64,000 bases of DNA from Erysipelotrichaceae bacterium OPF54 (GTDB lineage: Bacteria; Bacillota_I; Bacilli_A; Erysipelotrichales; Erysipelotrichaceae): positions 1,651,659 through 1,715,658 of the forward strand of contig BQKD01000001.1 of NCBI GenBank assembly GCA_022834735.1. Direction: 5' to 3'. The notes under the pieces were generated by a model that had not been told where the DNA came from, did no database searches, and was given only the letters and a program-made list of their open reading frames with translations. The translations under genes were made by a program, and so were the position numbers. Every line of letters begins with the position of its first letter. Position 1 is the first letter of the stretch. Shown here in pieces: positions 51,964-60,708 of this stretch.

Positions 51964-52875
51964 CTATTTCAATTTTTCCTCAAAGAACGCGTTCATCTTA
52001 TCGGCCGCTTTTCCTGCGATCATCAGTAAAGGAATGCTGATCAGATCCGCATTGTCTCTTGCATCAAAGCTCATCAGATCAAGCAGGCTGCTCAATGTAT
52101 AGCTGAATGTCGAACCTTTATGCGCATAGTCTTTTCCGTAATAATAGTATCCTTCCCGATACAGATCATACGGCAATTTATCCGCTTCTTCTGCCGGAAG
52201 ATCGCACATATTCGGCGTCAGGATGACTTCTCCCTGCGACTCTTTCGTTCTTGCGTCGCTTGCCTGCTGCAAACGTTCCTGGATCGTATCGATCTGACTG
52301 TCTAAAAATCCGTTGCGGCGAACGATTCCCGAATTGAACAACGACAATGTGCACGCAGCCTTGAATCGTTTATCGGTCTGGATCGCTTTTGCGGTATATC
52401 CTCCGCCTCCGCAAATTCCAAGCACGCCCAAACGATTGGGATCAACGCCCGGTACTGTAAGCAGGACATCAGCGGCGCGGTGAATGTCTTCGATCCGGTT
52501 TGCCGGTTTGTCGGTGCTTCTTGGTATTCCTTCGCTGGCACCTTGATATGCCGCATCAAAAACAAGAGCAATGAATCCGTCTTCGGCTAATTTTTGTCCG
52601 TATAATCCGGCAACTTGTTCTTTGACTCCGCCATTTGGATGTGCGACAACGATAGCAGGCCATGTCTTTCCATTCTTTGGATCATAACCTTTCGGAGTAT
52701 ATAAGTTGGCTGCGATCTTCAAGCCATTCAAATCATATGAAATAGGGTGAATCTGCATTTCGCCTTCTACGTTTTCTGTAATGGCTCCATCATACACGAG
52801 CCCGAACGGATTGGCATATCCTTCGCTTTCTCTTTTGATTTCTTCCGGTGTTTTGTATTGGTATAGTTGTTTCAT
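51964..52875 (-). CDS. Alpha/beta hydrolase (dienelactone hydrolase-like)
   Basis: 303 residues. Features: PAIVVAHPNGGVKEQVAG, FDAAYQGASEGIPR, and the nucleophile elbow LGICGGGGYT (about 152-161), where GxCxG has Cys at the nucleophile position as in dienelactone hydrolases. A C-terminal LLMIAGKAADKMNAF would hold the acid/His region, though a clear catalytic His is not obvious there. Single gene, with AAGGAGG before ATG 52875; substrate unknown. Confidence 0.85.
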   Translation of the reverse strand: MKQLYQYKTPEEIKRESEGYANPFGLVYDGAITENVEGEMQIHPISYDLNGLKIAANLYTPKGYDPKNGKTWPAIVVAHPNGGVKEQVAGLYGQKLAEDGFIALVFDAAYQGASEGIPRSTDKPANRIEDIHRAADVLLTVPGVDPNRLGVLGICGGGGYTAKAIQTDKRFKAACTLSLFNSGIVRRNGFLDSQIDTIQERLQQASDARTKESQGEVILTPNMCDLPAEEADKLPYDLYREGYYYYGKDYAHKGSTFSYTLSSLLDLMSFDARDNADLISIPLLMIAGKAADKMNAFFEEKLK

Positions 52876-52953
52876 AGAATACCTCCTTCTATGCTTTCAC
52901 TCTACGACCCGGTATTTAGTACCGATCAAGAAAGACGCCTGAAATGAATGATC

Positions 52954-53580
52954 CTACATATGTTTTTTCAGGATTTCCATGAACGCTTCTTTTGTGATAT
53001 GTTCGGGGATCTTTTCCAGATCAATGAAAAAGCATGGCACAGATTCGATCCTGATCGCGTCCGCTTCCATTTGATCGTTTTCGACTTCGATGTTGTAGAG
53101 ATTGCTTTCAAGCATTTGTTTGACTTCATCGCGATCGAGCCCATTTTTTTGCGCGATATCCAAAAGGACATTGCGATCATGAAGTACAAGATCTTGGCCG
53201 AAATACGCTTCGAAAAGAGCGTTTCTTACTTGCTCGCCACATCCGCGCTCCCTTGCCATTTTGTATACTCTGTGCGCATCGTGATCATTGGATTCCCTTA
53301 CATTTCCGAAGTTGAGATCGAGTCCGGCTTCATTGCGACCCATTTCATTGATTCCCTCTATTGTCTGTTCAGCTTCTTTGTCACTCATTCCGTGTTTTTC
53401 TATAAACACTTCCTTCATAGGAAGAATGCCGTTGCCCATGGAGTCATCATGGATCTCATACGCTTTGATGTCCATTTTCACTTTATCTTGAATTCCCAGT
53501 TCTTCAATGGCGTGCTTCAAATTTGTTTCTCCCGTATAACAAAACGGACACTGAAGATCAGCCCATAATACGATATTCAT
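52954..53580 (-). CDS. DsbA-family oxidoreductase (FrnE-like)
   Basis: 208 residues. Thioredoxin-like active site near the start: NIVLWADLQCPFCYTGE (CPFC, about residues 10-13), helical insertion, and a C-terminal VPCFFIDLEKIPEHITKEAF with the cis-Pro (VP). Such proteins isomerise or reduce disulfides, or act on polyketide-like substrates; cytosolic, as there is no signal peptide. The start is ATG 53580 (GAGGTG upstream); a longer frame to 53796 overlaps the divergent AraC-type gene and is rejected. Confidence 0.88.
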   Translation of the reverse strand: MNIVLWADLQCPFCYTGETNLKHAIEELGIQDKVKMDIKAYEIHDDSMGNGILPMKEVFIEKHGMSDKEAEQTIEGINEMGRNEAGLDLNFGNVRESNDHDAHRVYKMARERGCGEQVRNALFEAYFGQDLVLHDRNVLLDIAQKNGLDRDEVKQMLESNLYNIEVENDQMEADAIRIESVPCFFIDLEKIPEHITKEAFMEILKKHM

Positions 53581-53718
53581 TTTCATCACCTCAAGGATAA
53601 AATACCTTATTTTGTTTTCGTGTTTGATCATCCTGACCGAAAAAATGAAATAGCGCAAGAATCCTAAAAAACCGAAAACTTTTTTCTGATATCCTTTTAT
53701 GGAAAGGAAGAAGTAGAA

Positions 53719-54552
53719 ATGCAGGAAATCATTAATTATATCGAAGACCATTTGAATGAAAAGATCGATCTTGATTCGATTGCTGACGTACATCATTATT
53801 CAAAATACTACATCCATCGGCAGTTTACTCATCAATTTGGCATCACGATCCACACGTATATTCGGCGTAGACAGCTGACAGAAGCCGCAAAACTTCTTGT
53901 TTTTTCAAAAGAGCCGATCCTTGAAATCGCATTGAAGTCCGGATATGAGAGCCAGCAATCATTTACTGCGATATTCAAGTTAATGTACAAGAAATCCCCG
54001 GCACAATTTCGTCGTCTGCATAAATACTATCCATTACAATACCGTTTCATTTGTGATAAAAAACAAAGAAATCGCCAATGGACAAAAAACGATATACATA
54101 CTGCAAAAATGTCGGATATACCTTTTTGGATGAAACTGCTTCATTTGGTCGTGGACGGATATCCGATGCTTAATGAAACAAGGTATGAGGAGCAATTGAG
54201 ACGATTTATCGAAAAAAAACAAGCGCTTATCCTGAAAGAGGAAGACATGATCATTGGCGCGTTCGCATTCTCCATGAATCCGTATCATATCGAATTTATC
54301 GCAATCCATCCTCAATACCGAAACTGCGGAATCCAAAAATTATTTATCGAAACTTTGCAGGATCTTTATTGTCCAAATGAGGACATCAGCATTACGACAT
54401 TTCGCAAAAAAGATCCTGCCGATACAGGATATCGAAAGGAACTGAAACAGCTTGGTTTTATCGAAAACGATCTTTTGATCGAGTTTGGCTATCCGACCCA
54501 GCGTTTCATATTGCCTTCAAGGCGAAAAGAGAAAGGAAAGGAAAAAATATGA
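53719..54552 (+). CDS. AraC-type regulator fused to a GNAT-like domain
   Basis: 277 residues. Residues 1-105 form the double helix-turn-helix of AraC/XylS (INYIEDHLNEKIDLDSIAD, then KSGYESQQSFTAIFKLMYKKSPAQFR). Residues about 125-265 form a GNAT-like domain (DMIIGAFAFSMNPYHIEFI, AIHPQYRNCGIQKLFIETL with the acetyl-CoA loop). The small-molecule sensing part is thus an acetyltransferase fold. AAAGGAAG precedes ATG 53719. It overlaps the downstream CAT-like gene by 4 bases (ATGA), so the two work together. Confidence 0.87.
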   Translation: MQEIINYIEDHLNEKIDLDSIADVHHYSKYYIHRQFTHQFGITIHTYIRRRQLTEAAKLLVFSKEPILEIALKSGYESQQSFTAIFKLMYKKSPAQFRRLHKYYPLQYRFICDKKQRNRQWTKNDIHTAKMSDIPFWMKLLHLVVDGYPMLNETRYEEQLRRFIEKKQALILKEEDMIIGAFAFSMNPYHIEFIAIHPQYRNCGIQKLFIETLQDLYCPNEDISITTFRKKDPADTGYRKELKQLGFIENDLLIEFGYPTQRFILPSRRKEKGKEKI

Positions 54553-55193
54553 GTTCAAAAGAAATCGATCCGAAACAAACAACAAGAGCAAAAGCATTTG
54601 AATACTGGATGAGCGCACCAAATCCAATGGTAACCTTCTTCAAAACATTCGATATCACACCTCTCATTCAAATAAACAGGAAATATGGTTTGAAGCTCAA
54701 TATGCTTCTTGATTACTGCATTGGAAAAGCAGCTTTTTCTATAAAAGAATTTTATTTGCTGCCGGTGGCTGACCGGCTGATCCAATACGATAAACTGGCT
54801 GTCAATACGATCGTCCTGAACAGAAAAGAAGAGGTCAGCTCCTGCGATATTCCCTTTACGAAGGATCTGAAACGATTCAATGCGGATTATTTGCGCTATA
54901 CAAAAGAAGTTTCAAATATGTGTATGGATCATGATCTATCGAACGATTATATGGTCATCGGCACTTCTGCAATCGTGAACGTGGAAATCGATGGTGCCGT
55001 AGGCATGAACAGCGGGATCTTCAACAATCCGTTTCTGATCTGGGGAAAATATCGTACGGAAAACGATCATGCCTTTTTAACGATTTCGTTTCAGTTTCAT
55101 CATACGCAGATGGATGGGCTGCATGCAGGAAAGTTCCTGCAAAATCTTGAAAATGAAATTAGAAATATAAAAAAACAATTTCCTGAAAACTAA
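54549..55193 (+). CDS. Chloramphenicol acetyltransferase-like protein (CatA family)
   Basis: 214 residues, the usual length of type A CAT. C-terminal active site SFQFHHTQMDGLHAGKFL (HHxxxDG, about 183-195) is intact, and the N-terminal half has the CAT fold pattern (FEYWMSAPNPMVTFFKTFDIT, LNMLLDYCIGKAAF). It transfers acetyl from acetyl-CoA, possibly to chloramphenicol or a related alcohol or amine; many relatives are not resistance enzymes. It overlaps the AraC-GNAT gene by 4 bases, so an inducible pair is likely. Confidence 0.88.
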   Translation: MSSKEIDPKQTTRAKAFEYWMSAPNPMVTFFKTFDITPLIQINRKYGLKLNMLLDYCIGKAAFSIKEFYLLPVADRLIQYDKLAVNTIVLNRKEEVSSCDIPFTKDLKRFNADYLRYTKEVSNMCMDHDLSNDYMVIGTSAIVNVEIDGAVGMNSGIFNNPFLIWGKYRTENDHAFLTISFQFHHTQMDGLHAGKFLQNLENEIRNIKKQFPEN

Positions 55194-55206
55194 TGGAAAT
55201 TGCTTT
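55179..55206 (+). terminator. Probable terminator after the CAT-like gene
   Basis: CAATTTCC and GGAAATTG pair around an 11-base loop, followed by CTTTC. It overlaps the end of the coding region; weaker than the other terminators. Confidence 0.4.
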
Positions 55207-55218
55207 CTTGATGAGATT

Positions 55219-55659
55219 TCATTTTTGGATTTCTTTTACCGCTTTTTGAATATCTTTAACAATCAAAGCCCGCATGCTTTCATCATAACGATCAACGTCT
55301 GCACTATGAAGCGCGAAAAGAATTTTTTCTTTCAATTCGGGTTTATATCTTGCCAGCATCGGCAGCTGCTTGATGCATTGCCTGGCCGTGATCGGTTTTT
55401 CATCCGTTATATGACCGAGATACTGATCAATTATTTTATCGATCTTATTTTCTCTGTCCCATTTGGCATTGCAGGCAATCAATATCAAAGCTCTTGTCCG
55501 AATATAGGAATGACCGCTGTCGAGCATATCGATCATTGTATCCAGAAAAGGATAAACTTGATTGGTATGTTCGCTTTCTTCCTGTAAGATCTTTAGCGCC
55601 TTATAGGCGGTGTTCTGGTTTTTGTTGAACAGCAAGCTAAATGTTTCTGATGTATTCAT
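55219..55659 (-). CDS. HEAT-repeat-like protein, unknown
   Basis: 146 residues, all-helical, with repeated helix pairs (YPFLDTMIDMLDSGHSYIR, ALILIACNAKWDRENKID, ARQCIKQLPMLARYKPELKE). This resembles short HEAT-repeat proteins sometimes annotated as SufBD-like. No catalytic motif. Probable protein-protein adaptor. Two adjacent ATGs (55662, 55659); the second has better spacing from AGAGGGG. It follows the GNAT gene by 18 bases on the same strand. Confidence 0.7.
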   Translation of the reverse strand: MNTSETFSLLFNKNQNTAYKALKILQEESEHTNQVYPFLDTMIDMLDSGHSYIRTRALILIACNAKWDRENKIDKIIDQYLGHITDEKPITARQCIKQLPMLARYKPELKEKILFALHSADVDRYDESMRALIVKDIQKAVKEIQK

Positions 55660-55679
55660 CATTATCCCCTCTTAAAAAC

Positions 55680-56201
55680 TCATAATTCTATTTCATAGCC
55701 GAATTCCTGCAGGCAAAAGCCGTCCTCGAATCGTTCTTCATATATGCCTTTCGCCTTAGTGAAATTCTTTTTTTCATAAAGCCGAATTGCCGGCTCGTTT
55801 GTATCGACCACAAAAAGCCGTAAATATTTGGCATCGTTAGATCGTGCGATTTCTCTCGCTTTTTCAAGCATTAAACGGCCGATCCCGGCTCTAGAGTACT
55901 TCACGTTCACCCCTAGACGGTCAAGATAGATCGCTTTGGCATGTGGTTCTTTCCATTCCACTGCGTGTTCTCCCGAACTGCTTTTACATAAAGCAAATGC
56001 CCATAAGATCTCATCTTTCGTTTTCAGAACATAAAGTCGATCGTTGTTCATATCTTCGGCAAAAAATTCGCAAGGATAAATACCATCCCAAATATTGATC
56101 CCTTGCGTATTCATATTCTCAACAATTTCTTTATACATGGTTTTGATCGATTCAAGATCAGACTTGTCTGCAAGTTGAAATTCTATTGATCTATCGTCCA
56201 T
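55680..56201 (-). CDS. GNAT acetyltransferase
   Basis: 173 residues of the GNAT fold: YILCxx-type N-terminus (IEFQLADKSDLESIKTMYK), RLGVNVKYSRAGIGRLMLEKA (acetyl-CoA loop, about 97-116) and LFVVDTNEPAIRLYEKKNF (about 132-150). It acetylates an unknown small molecule or peptide. Start ATG 56201, preceded by GGAG. It lies just after the broken DUF1275 gene and is probably co-transcribed with the HEAT-like gene downstream. Confidence 0.88.
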   Translation of the reverse strand: MDDRSIEFQLADKSDLESIKTMYKEIVENMNTQGINIWDGIYPCEFFAEDMNNDRLYVLKTKDEILWAFALCKSSSGEHAVEWKEPHAKAIYLDRLGVNVKYSRAGIGRLMLEKAREIARSNDAKYLRLFVVDTNEPAIRLYEKKNFTKAKGIYEERFEDGFCLQEFGYEIEL

Positions 56202-56216
56202 TTTAGATTTCTCCTT

Positions 56217-56524
56217 CTAAAAACTCATCCACAGCAATATACCGCATCCGATCCAGATCGTATAGCACCCTATTCCATACTGGACCAGCACACTGAAACA
56301 TACACCGGCAAAAAACAAGCCAAGGATCAGCAGATAAACTCTTGATCGGATCAAATACGCTTTCTTTCGCGTCTGCACCCCCCATCACCAATGATTCAGC
56401 CATAGCCCTGTAATTTCCAGTACATGCCAACGAGGTCATCCCTAGACTTTTCACTTTCCGAAAGGCGTGAAACTGCAAAGCGCCTGCAAAAGCCATACAT
56501 AGGTTGGCGATCCGATCATTGGTG
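56217..56524 (-). pseudogene. DUF1275 (YoaK-like) membrane protein remnant
   Basis: N-terminal half missing. One frame carries LCMAFAGALQFHAFRKVKS and LACTGNYRAMAES, typical of the DUF1275 C-terminal half; a shift at a run of six G near 56387 moves to another frame with LILGLFFAGVCFSVLVQYG and IWIGCGILLWMSF, ending at 56217. It is bordered by the TnpB element at 56525. So it is truncated and frameshifted. Confidence 0.72.
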
Positions 56525-56650
56525 GTGACATCCTCCCCCACCTGAAGAGGTGGGGGCTTCCTTTCGCTTAAAAAGCGAACAGTCGGTTCTCGTTCGAGCA
56601 GTCTATTGACTCCAGCATAAGCGAGTATTGATCGCGGCATTGAGGTCCCG
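56525..56650 (-). ncRNA. Probable omega RNA / right end of the TnpB element
   Basis: The right end contains the hairpin CCCCCACCTC-TTCA-GGTGGGGG and ends in GATGTCAC. In TnpB elements the omega RNA spans the 3' end of tnpB and this hairpin, with the guide starting beyond the element. The 5' limit is not visible by eye; the guide would be the flank starting CACCAATGATCGG (minus strand). Confidence 0.5.
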
Positions 56651-57709
56651 ATCGTGATGGCTTTTGCAGTTCGGACAATCCCATTCCCGCATGCCGAGAT
56701 CTTTTGTTTCCGGGTTTTTATACCCGCATACAGAGCAGGTCTGACTCGAAGGAAACCATTTGTCGATCCGGATCAGCTGTTTTCCTTCTTCTTCCAGTTT
56801 GTACTTCAGGAAAGTGGTGAACATGCCCCATCCGTTGTCATGGACCGATTTGCCAAAATGCAGCGACCTTGCCATCGTCTTCATATCCAGATCTTCTATG
56901 CAGACGCAGTCATACGCATTGACGATTTCTCTTGATCGCTTATGCAGAAAATCCTTTCTTTGATTGGCAACCTTCTCATACAGCTTTGCGACCTTGATCC
57001 GCTGTTTTTCCCAGTTTCTCGAGCCTATCTGCATGTGCGACAGTTTTCGCTGTTCCCGTTTCAGTTTCTTTTCCCATTTTCTGTAATACTTTGGATACTC
57101 TGCTTCGTTTCCTTCGCTGTCTTTGTACAGTCCGTTCATCGAGAAGTCGAGTCCAAGGAAAGTCTGCGGCCTTCTTTCCGGTACTTGGTTTTCGTACTCG
57201 AACGAAAGGCTTGCATGATACTTTCCGCTCGGGCTCTGGCTTACAGTCACCGACTTGAGAACATAAGAAGCAGGAATCTCTCGATGCTGCTTCACCTTGA
57301 CCTGTCCGATCTTCGGCAGTTTCAAATAGCCCTCGGACAGGAGGATGTTCTGATTGACGCATACGGTCGAATAGCTGTTCTTTCTGTTTCTTTTGGATTT
57401 GAATCGTGGAAATCCTTTTTTCGGCTGATTGAAGAAGTTCTTGAATGCCTGATCCAGATGGCGGAGCGACTGCTGCAGAGAAATGCTGTCGACTTCCTTC
57501 AGGAAGGCGTACTCTTCTGTTTTCTTCAGTACGGTCAGTTCTTTGGCACAGGAAGTATAGCTCAAGGTCGTCTGGTCTTCTTTGTATTGGCTGATCTTTC
57601 GATCGAGCCAGTGGTTGTAGACGAGCCGGACACAGCCGAATGTCTTTGCAAGGAGGATCTTCTGTGCCGGCGTTGGATAGAGTCTGAATTTATAGGCTTT
57701 GTTCGGCAA
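56603..57709 (-). CDS. tnpB: TnpB RNA-guided nuclease
   Basis: 368 residues, full length for compact TnpB. RuvC catalytic residues: Asp in FLGLDFSMNGLY (about 190), Glu in VCIEDLDMKTMA (about 270), Asp in HHDRDLNAAINTR (about 355). Zinc finger CSVCG and CPNC lies between (about 322-345). The N-terminal part MPNKAYKFRLYPTPAQK is the usual TnpB start. The start codon is TTG 57709 with AAGGAGG upstream. It cleaves DNA under an omega RNA guide and helps the IS persist. It looks intact. Confidence 0.93.
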   Translation of the reverse strand: MPNKAYKFRLYPTPAQKILLAKTFGCVRLVYNHWLDRKISQYKEDQTTLSYTSCAKELTVLKKTEEYAFLKEVDSISLQQSLRHLDQAFKNFFNQPKKGFPRFKSKRNRKNSYSTVCVNQNILLSEGYLKLPKIGQVKVKQHREIPASYVLKSVTVSQSPSGKYHASLSFEYENQVPERRPQTFLGLDFSMNGLYKDSEGNEAEYPKYYRKWEKKLKREQRKLSHMQIGSRNWEKQRIKVAKLYEKVANQRKDFLHKRSREIVNAYDCVCIEDLDMKTMARSLHFGKSVHDNGWGMFTTFLKYKLEEEGKQLIRIDKWFPSSQTCSVCGYKNPETKDLGMREWDCPNCKSHHDRDLNAAINTRLCWSQ

Positions 57710-57833
57710 ATCGTTTCCTCCTTGCTTTCCTTGACTTTATTATACTGCATTTTTAGGCCTTTATCCACAGAAAAACTGAGCTTCGCAATTCATCTCCCAC
57801 CTATAGAGGTGGGAGTCTTCTTGCCTATAGTTG

Positions 57834-58310
57834 ATAAAATGATCACAGCGATCTTGAAAAGCACATCCGTGGCAGCGACAGGATCGTTGACTTCGTAAAG
57901 GAGCCGGAACGAAAATTCCGGATTTTCTTTTCGGATCGCGTTTGTCAACGCCATGTTGGACAACACTTCCCCAAGCATGATGATCCCGTAAAAAACCTGC
58001 GCGCTCTTATTGGAAAAATGCGAGGCCACGATACTTATCGCGTACGGAAAGAGCGACATGAAAAACAGCATGACGATCGTCCAGAATACACAAGCTTTAT
58101 TGACAGTTCAGATCGTGGCAAATGCGTTGTGGTGGTTGTACAAGAGCAAGCCGATCCAGAAAAATGACAGCGAATAGGCGAAGTAGTTCAGGCGTAAGGC
58201 CCAGAATCCCTGCCACGACAAAACTTCAGGTTTTTCAGCTCCAGGACAAGGATGGTCATGATGATCGCAAGGACCGCATCTGTGAAAGCTCTCAATCTTT
58301 CTTTTTCCAT
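57834..58310 (-). pseudogene. TMEM175-like potassium channel gene, broken
   Basis: Start ATG 58310 gives EKERLRAFTDAVLAIIMTIL, the signature of the first helix of bacterial TMEM175 (DUF1211). The frame is then lost after LELK, where a shift restores SWQGFWALRLNYFAYSL, and a TGA follows AFATI. The rest (MLFFMSLFPYAISIVASHF) continues to the TnpB element, which removed the C-terminus. Thus at least three lesions exist. The start overlaps the end of the hydrolase region at 58312. Confidence 0.72.
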
Positions 58311-58311
58311 C

Positions 58312-59193
58312 TTACTTTTCCTTTTTCATCTGTTCCTGCCAGAAGTCGATCGCTTCATCGATCCATCCCTGCGCTTTTGTTCCCATTCCGATCCCGAAAC
58401 CGTGTTCCAGTCCCGAAACGACGCGAAAGCTCGTATCGATTCCTGCTTGTTTCAAATGATCGATGCGACGTTTCATGATCCTCCAATCCGCAATATAATC
58501 ATGATCTCCTACGATCACAAAAGTTGGCGGATCGTTGCGGGTCCATTCAGAAAGTCCTGTATACTGCATGACGATCGTTCCAGCTTTCGGATACGGCTTT
58601 TCGCCGAATTCTTTGGTACCATAGGATCCAAGCCACGCAGCCATGCGGGCCCCGGCCGACCCTCCCCAAAGCGAATAGCACATTGTGCTGACCTGAAGCT
58701 GTTCATGATGATCGAAAATAAAAGCGATCGCTCTGGCAAGATCTTCGCAAGCTTCGTATGCGTTTGGACGATAGATGAGCGCAAACGCGTTGTATCCTCT
58801 TCTGGCAATTTCCATGCAGTGCGGAAAGCTTTCATGGATCGCGCCGACATATTGAAAGCCTCCTCCGGCATTCACGATCGCGAAGGGTTCATCGACTTTT
58901 CCTCGAAAGAAAAACAGACCGGTATTTCGCTTTTCGGGATCCTGCCTCATTTCTTCTTCCGTATAAATCGGATAAAAGATCTTCTTTCCCTGACCGACTT
59001 CTTCTTTGAGTGTTTCGAGCACTTCGATCGTCGTTTTTGTGTGTATGTGCGAATGGTAAGGCAGCAGCCGTTCCATCTGATCAAGCGTGAGCGGATCACG
59101 GTGACGATCAGGCATCGGAAATAATAAATTTCCAAAACCGGCGAACTCTTTCATATTTTTGATATCTCGTATCGTGCTGTTTGAAGTGATCAT
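58312..59193 (-). CDS. Alpha/beta hydrolase (esterase/lipase-like)
   Basis: 293 residues. Nucleophile elbow around WGGSAGARMAAWLG (GxSxG type, Ser about residue 161), oxyanion region INAGGGFQYVG, acid/His region VIVGDHDYIADWR and SGLEHGFGIGMG, which matches HSL/acetyl-esterase-like enzymes. Cytosolic, no signal peptide; the substrate is unknown. ATG 59193 has AAAGGAATTC upstream. It follows the flavodoxin gene after a terminator, and leads into the broken TMEM175 gene. Confidence 0.85.
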   Translation of the reverse strand: MITSNSTIRDIKNMKEFAGFGNLLFPMPDRHRDPLTLDQMERLLPYHSHIHTKTTIEVLETLKEEVGQGKKIFYPIYTEEEMRQDPEKRNTGLFFFRGKVDEPFAIVNAGGGFQYVGAIHESFPHCMEIARRGYNAFALIYRPNAYEACEDLARAIAFIFDHHEQLQVSTMCYSLWGGSAGARMAAWLGSYGTKEFGEKPYPKAGTIVMQYTGLSEWTRNDPPTFVIVGDHDYIADWRIMKRRIDHLKQAGIDTSFRVVSGLEHGFGIGMGTKAQGWIDEAIDFWQEQMKKEK

Positions 59194-59205
59194 GAGAATT
59201 CCTTT

Positions 59206-59235
59206 CAAAAAGGGAAGCTCTTCGCTTTGCTTCCC
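59206..59235 (-). terminator. Terminator between flavodoxin and hydrolase genes
   Basis: On the minus strand GGGAAGC and GCTTCCC form a 7-bp stem with a 10-base loop, followed by TTTTT. Confidence 0.75.
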
Positions 59236-59847
59236 TTACTTCATAAAATGTGTGTGGATCGGAACTTCTTCTTCCGGAAGTCCTTCTTTTTCTTTCTGGG
59301 TTTCGATCGCTTTCATCAAAAATGCCATGTTCTTACCTAAGATCCGCATGGTCTGCACACCTTCTTCATCTTTCATGACATCTTCTTTCGTATACCCGTG
59401 CACTTCATTCCAATACCGGCTTGATGCGATCGGCATTTGCGAAATGGTGAAATAGCTGTTGATCGCATTGAAGGTCTGGACCGAACCGGCTCTTCGCGAG
59501 CTGACAACGGCTGCACCTACCTTCATCCGCTTGTCGCCTGTCGAATAGAACAGACGATCCATGAACGATACGAGGGTCCCATTCATTCCCGCAAAATAAA
59601 CGGGCGATCCGATGACGCCATCGGCTTCCATGAGCTTCGGCGCGATCTCGTTGACAATGTCCGAAAAAATGCAGTGTCCGAGTGTCGCGCATTTGCGGCA
59701 TCCGATACAGCCACGGATATCTTTTGTTCCGATCTGGACGATCTCGGTTTCGATCCCTTCCTTTTCAAGCTGTTCTTTCACAAGAGAAAGAGCTGTGAAA
59801 GTGCATCCGTTAGGATGCGGGCTTCCGTTGATAAGTAGCGCTTTCAT
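59236..59847 (-). CDS. NADPH-dependent FMN reductase / flavodoxin-like
   Basis: 203 residues of the flavodoxin-2/FMN_red fold: phosphate loop LINGSPHPNGCTFTALS at the N-terminus, a Cys-rich loop GCIGCRKCATLGHC (about 46-59, iron-sulfur-flavoprotein-like) and FMN-contact VIGSPVYFAGMNG (about 78-90). It reduces flavins or quinones. Its ATG overlaps the aldo/keto reductase stop by 4 bases, so it is part of the LysR-linked reductase operon. A strong terminator follows. Confidence 0.88.
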   Translation of the reverse strand: MKALLINGSPHPNGCTFTALSLVKEQLEKEGIETEIVQIGTKDIRGCIGCRKCATLGHCIFSDIVNEIAPKLMEADGVIGSPVYFAGMNGTLVSFMDRLFYSTGDKRMKVGAAVVSSRRAGSVQTFNAINSYFTISQMPIASSRYWNEVHGYTKEDVMKDEEGVQTMRILGKNMAFLMKAIETQKEKEGLPEEEVPIHTHFMK

Positions 59848-60689
59848 CGTTTGAACCCGCAGATCATTTCTACCGTCGCCGGATCATAGTGAGAGAAGAA
59901 GGAACTGGTTTTTTCGTCAAGCGCTTCGATCTTCTTCATATCTTCGCCGGATAATTCAAAATCGAAAATATCGATATTCTGTTCCATCCGCTCTTTTTTC
60001 ACTGACTTGGCCAGAGGGACGATATTTCTTTGAACGAGCCAGCGGAGGATGACCTGCGCGATGCTCTTATGATACTGATCCCCGATCTCCTGCAGGACCG
60101 GATTGGAGAACATATTGTTTCTTCCTTCCGCAAACGGCGCCCACGCTTCGACCTGCACTCCATATTTTTCATTCCATTTCTGCGCTTCGATCTGCTGATG
60201 GAACACGTTGACCTCGATCTGGTTTACTGCCGGAACGATTTCTGCATCCAGGCAAAGGTCGACCAGACGGTCTGGATAAAAATTGGATACGCCGATCGCG
60301 CGGATCTTTCCTTCTTTGTAAAGATCTTCAAGGGCACGATACGCCCCATAGTAATCTTTGAATGGCTGATGCAGCAGCACGAGATCAATGTAGTCGAGTC
60401 CCATTTTTTCCAGCGAATCCAGCACGGACTGTTTTGCCTTTTCATAGCCGTAGTTCGAGATCCATACTTTTGTGGTAAGGAACAGTTCCTCTCGGGGAAC
60501 GCTTGTCTGCGCGATCGCTTTTCCGACCGCTTCCTCGTTGCCGTAGGACTGGGCCGTATCGATCAGACGATAGCCTGCGTCGATCGCATCCAGTACCGAT
60601 CTTGTGCACTCCTCCTGATCCTTGACCTGGAATACGCCGAATCCGGCTTTCGGCATTTTTACGCCATTGTTCAATGTAACGGTTTCCAT
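59844..60689 (-). CDS. Aldo/keto reductase (AKR5-like)
   Basis: 281 residues. Tetrad: Asp and Tyr in LIDTAQSYGNE (about 44-54), Lys in LTTKVWISNYGYE (about 74), His in VLLHQPFKDYYG (about 107). N-terminal NNGVKMPKAGFGVFQV and C-terminal IDIFDFELSGEDM are typical of the AKR5 group. Reduces small carbonyls with NADPH. Shares the operon with a second AKR (61662) of the same type, so they are paralogues. GGAG precedes ATG 60689. Confidence 0.92.
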   Translation of the reverse strand: METVTLNNGVKMPKAGFGVFQVKDQEECTRSVLDAIDAGYRLIDTAQSYGNEEAVGKAIAQTSVPREELFLTTKVWISNYGYEKAKQSVLDSLEKMGLDYIDLVLLHQPFKDYYGAYRALEDLYKEGKIRAIGVSNFYPDRLVDLCLDAEIVPAVNQIEVNVFHQQIEAQKWNEKYGVQVEAWAPFAEGRNNMFSNPVLQEIGDQYHKSIAQVILRWLVQRNIVPLAKSVKKERMEQNIDIFDFELSGEDMKKIEALDEKTSSFFSHYDPATVEMICGFKR

Positions 60690-60708
60690 AATTTTCTCCT
60701 TTTCTTTT

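Larger units (their letters stand above)
56525..57833 (-). mobile_element. IS200/IS605-group element carrying only tnpB
   Basis: About 1.3 kb. Left end (high coordinates) has hairpin CTCCCACCTC-TATA-GGTGGGAG near 57794-57815; right end has a related CCCCCACC hairpin. No TnpA gene is present, so it would need a transposase in trans. It lies between the 3'-truncated TMEM175-like gene and the 5'-truncated DUF1275-like gene. The preceding flank reads TTTTAT on the minus strand. Boundaries are set by the hairpins and may shift by a few bases. Confidence 0.8.
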
